Source: Lepidonotus clava (taxonomy: Eukaryota > Annelida > Polychaeta > Phyllodocida > Polynoidae). Taken from it: DNA of 64,000 nt. A program made the translations under genes and the position numbers. The stretch lies in contig OW387150.1 in assembly GCA_936440205.1 (NCBI GenBank), forward strand, positions 17,024,152 to 17,088,151, given 5' to 3'. Below the pieces are notes generated by a model, which was given only the letters and a program-made list of their open reading frames with translations, made no database searches and was not told the origin of the DNA. Below, piece by piece: positions 60,224 through 64,000 of the stretch; position 1 is the stretch's first letter; each line of letters begins with the position of its first letter.

Positions 60224-63200
60224 TAGTCCAGGAGCCAAATCCTGAAATCTGTCAAAATAAGGATTTACCCTCCGCGGTGAGCCCCCTGGATTTTTTTGAT
60301 TTTTTTCAACTTATAGCATCCTAGGGACCATGAAACAAGGCGGTTCCGAAGAATTTAGGTATGCGAACACTGTGTAATTACGCAATTTGTGGTTAATTAG
60401 CAAAAATTGAAAAACGCGTTATTTCTTAATTTCTCAGGGACTATGTAAGATATGATAATATGCTATATGTCATCTGAAAGGTAATTTTGTTCCAGATTTT
60501 TTGGTATATTGTTTGTTATTGTCATTAATCATGGCAATGAGTAATTAAAGAAAAACTGTTGTTTTAGTCAAAATCATTATAACTTAAGGATCCAAGGTTA
60601 AACTTTTGAATTGATAAACCAAGTCCTAGGTATACTTAGAGGGGATCTTTAGGCAGTTTTTAAAGAAGGTTGCATTTGATTTCATTAGAAATATAATGTA
60701 GATATCATTTTTTGCTGATTAAATTCTAACCGACTACTGGTTCATTTTGCACTTATATTCTAAAAGGAGAGATGATATCATGAAAACAACACAATATATC
60801 CTAAAGAGATGGGAAAAGGATAATCATTGTCTCCCTAAGCTGGTATTTCAGTGCTTTCTGAGCCATTTGGGCACATGCATGTAATATAGTGGCTGCTTGG
60901 AGAGCATTTTGGATCAGAGTGAGAGATGTGTCACAATAAAACTATGGTTTGAGTAAGATTTCTTTCCTCAGTAAAATACCATGATTATGTCTCAGTTTTA
61001 TTACAAACCATCTTATTAGGGGCCTTGCATTAAGTATGTATGCATCAAGGAGGGAAAGGAGGTATGAAACTTTTGAAAATGTGAATACTTTATAGTACAA
61101 ATCTAATGCATACTTTTGCCCAAAGGGGAGGGGGTCTGCATTTTTTGAAAATGTGTGTACTTACTAAATGGAAGGCCCCATATAGTTTTCTCTATTTCAT
61201 GCTGACAAAAAGAAAAAAAAATAGCTTGTAGCAGACTCACCCATTACCTGCCCCAATCTATGTTTCTCAGGGTATACATGGGGAACCTCTAAGTATTACT
61301 TAAAAGAAGAGATGAGTCCCAAAAAGTATGTTGTCATAATTATATAAAGGGTTCTGAATTTAAAAAACAGTCCTTGTATCAATATGCCAATTGCAAAAAG
61401 ACCAGGAATGTTATTTGTTGGACTTGATAGGTGTGCTACCTCTGTCAAATATTTGGTTTTAACAAATTACTAGATTGCACTTTAAACTCTAGGATTCTAG
61501 ACCCATGTGCCTATATAAATGAGTAGCTTGGCTTGACCCTACACAAAATGGATATCTTATATTTTATGGGTTACTGGTATTAGTAAGTTAATATCAAATT
61601 GTGATCATGGTCACAGTTTATTTCATAAGAGCCAAACTTCCAATCCTCCCAAATTACCAATACAAGTTATGATCAGACTATGGTCATGCTTCACTCAGAT
61701 TCATCCTACCAACTAATAGGATTCTGCTATATATCCAATTTTATCAGGAGGTGTACCAGGAGGACTGAGACCTCTGTGTGTGTATATACATATCAATATC
61801 ATTGGCAAGACCTCAAACAAATATCAAGATCTGAAACAATACAGCAGTACCTGATATAGCTTTCTATTTCAAAATTACAAGTTCTTGGCCATTACTGGTT
61901 TCCCAATATTATCTAGTAGCATTGCCACATTGAGCAGCATGTGCACAGCACCCTTGATATGAGATCATATCCATGACACTATGGTATTAGGAGATTATAC
62001 AAGATTATACAAATTGCTGTGATTCTGGTTGTAGCCTCAAACTTTCAGTTCTCTAAGCCTCACAAACAACATTATTCCCTTATCAAAACATAACTGACCA
62101 TTTTCATTTCTAAACTGCTATGAACAAGGATCCAATTTCTTTAACCTACAGCAAGACACAGCTTATAGTTAGGTACTAAGGGAAAAGTCAATTATGGTAA
62201 ATACTCAGAGACCAAAAACAAAGGGAGTCATTACTCAAATACATAAATAATCTTCTAATCTATGATCAGTTCTAATAATCCAAAACTGAATACTTAGTCT
62301 TTGATCCAAAAGGGTATAAAGCTAACTGAGCACTGAGCCTATACAGCCTGGATCTGAGAACCCTCAAGTAGAAGCAAAAGGATGACAACGTTTAATTAGG
62401 TAGATTGGTGAGAGGATGTTAATAAAAGTACAGCAGGTGATCAGCAATCCCACAGTTTAGAGCACACTATATAAGTCTGTAGTGTGTTGTACCATGGGGG
62501 CTGCCCTTATCCCCCAGTCCAGGTCACTCTGGGGAAAGGCTAGACCTCTCCACCACTGATAAGCTTCTATAGATCCACTACCTTCATTTCACTGCTGTAA
62601 TGCAGCATCCTCTAAACAGTTAAAGTTATCATTTTATCTCACCAGTTGCAGTGATGAATCCCATGTTCCTTTTGGAATTATATGTGATAAAATGGAATAA
62701 TAAGACAGTTATAAGTAGCCAAAATTTAAGCCTGGCCCACCCTCTGAGGGATCCTTTATTAGGTTGTGCACACAGTGTCTTATAATTGGGTTAACTCACA
62801 CAACAGGGAGATATGAACCCTAGCCTGCCATCTTTATCATTCCTCTGTCTTTCCAGGCCTTATCTGTTCCTGGGTATGAGGGACACTTGGACACTGGGGC
62901 CAGCAATGGGGGGATTTAAAAGAGTATTACGGCCTACAACTCCCACTCTCCCAATGGGAGTAGGGTTTAATGATGAGTGGGTACAGGGGTATGTAAATAG
63001 AAGATTGCAGCACATTGTTATGTCAATGTGTGAATCTTTGGCAATATAAGGAGCCACCAATACCCTTTTGAGTAAATAAATCAATGACTATACTAGTTTG
63101 ATCAGGCAACAACAATTTGCTTGGCTGCAAATTACATGGACAAATATTTCTTGCTAACGTAAATTTATTGTACAGCTCCAATGTTGTCTACAGTGGACCA

Positions 63201-63835
63201 AATGGCTCAGAAAGCACTGAAATACCAGCTTAGTGAGACAATGATTATCCTTTTCCCATCTCTTTAGGATATATTGTGTTGTTTTCATGATATCATCTCT
63301 CCTTTTAGAATATAAGTGCAAAATGAACCAGTAGTCGGTTAGAATTTAATCAGCAAAAAATGATATCTACATTATATTTCTAATGAAATCAAATGTAACC
63401 TTCTTTAAAAACTGCCTAAAGATCCCCTCTAAGTATACATAGGACTTGGTTTATCAATTCAAAAGTTTAACCTTGGATCCTTAAGTTGTAATGATTTTGA
63501 CTAAAACAACAGTTTTTCTTTAATTACTCATTGCCATGATTAATGACAATAACAAACAATATACCAAAAAATCTGGAAAAAAAATTACCTTTCAGATGAC
63601 ATATAGTATATTATCATATCTTACATAGTCCCTGAGAAATTAAGAAATAACGTGTTTTTCAATTTTTGCTAATTAACCACAAATTGCGTAATTACACAGT
63701 GTTCGCATACCTAAATTCTTCGGAACCACCTTGTTTCATGGTCCCTAGGATGCTATAAGTTGAAAAAAATCAAAAAAATCCAGGGGGCTCACCGCGGAGG
63801 GTAAATCAAGATTTTCAGATTTGGCTCCTGGACTA
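60224..63835. mobile_element. 3.6 kb DNA element with ~640 bp terminal inverted repeats
   Basis: Left terminal repeat 60224-60870 and right 63198-63835 are inverted copies with few differences. Both begin TAGTCCAGGAGCCAAAT. ATT flanks both ends (60221-60223 and 63836-63838). Outside the element, the sequence matches the intron of kinase copy 1 near 43380 (TTTGGCTATAAGTCCTT), which shows the uninterrupted site. The 2.3 kb interior has no frame over about 80 codons and no recognisable transposase or capsid gene, so the copy is non-autonomous. The superfamily is undecided: a 3 bp duplication would suit PIF/Harbinger, but ATT is not its usual TWA. Confidence 0.82.
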
Positions 63836-64000
63836 ATTAGGTCCTTGTTTCCTTGAAATTTAAACAATATAATTAAGAAAAAGAAATAAGAAACAACATG
63901 GGAATTTTTATTAAGTATTTATGCGTCACGGGGATGGATCTTCAGAGGTTTTAGATATTGTGGGTTGGTTCCTGTATAAATTTAAGGCATACTTCAACCA

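Noticed and set aside
1-64000. tRNA genes, other classic RNA genes, LTR elements or Polintons
   Set aside because: No tRNA-like B box with matching A box was seen; no paired LTRs, integrase or capsid signals; the 3.6 kb long-TIR element lacks any Polinton gene and its flanking duplication is 3 bp.

Overview
This is a piece of an animal nuclear genome, most likely from a marine invertebrate. Genes are split by many AT-rich introns with GT-AG borders, there are no bacterial operons, and much of the sequence is short inverted-repeat transposons, LINE tails and minisatellites. I cannot fix the phylum from sequence alone; an echinoderm, hemichordate, cephalochordate or lophotrochozoan would all fit.

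Layout. 1-5 kb: AT-rich DNA with a TTAA-flanked DNA element and a GC-rich block. 5.0-6.9 kb (+): an intronless DEG/ENaC sodium channel gene of 621 codons. 6.9-17.5 kb: no gene recognised. 17.5-32.9 kb (-): three tandem, complete paralogues of a GNAT enzyme related to vertebrate NAT16/histidine N-acetyltransferase. Each has four coding exons joined in phase 0. 35.2-48.2 kb (-): an 11-exon type II pantothenate kinase-like gene coding for 448 residues. 53.0-59.9 kb (-): its tandem paralogue, whose first three coding exons must lie beyond the right edge of the window. The rest, to 64 kb, is a large DNA element with ~640 bp terminal inverted repeats, sitting in an intron of that paralogue.

How it works together. 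The window combines a membrane channel with two tandemly expanded small-molecule enzyme families. One family is predicted to use acetyl-CoA and the other is related to the first enzyme of CoA synthesis. No co-regulation is visible, so the shared CoA theme may be coincidence.

The most unusual material is mobile DNA. A 55 bp near-perfect palindrome occurs twice, each copy flanked by a different perfect 8 bp target duplication. The two kinase paralogues act as natural empty sites for each other and expose insertions of 635 bp, 1,429 bp and 3,612 bp plus LINE pieces. Several other elements have clear ends (TAGAC family, a GACGTC-palindrome element, poly-C elements, nested elements). I saw no LTR retrovirus, Polinton or other capsid-bearing element. 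All coordinates were read by eye; splice sites rest on consensus, frame continuity and agreement between paralogues.
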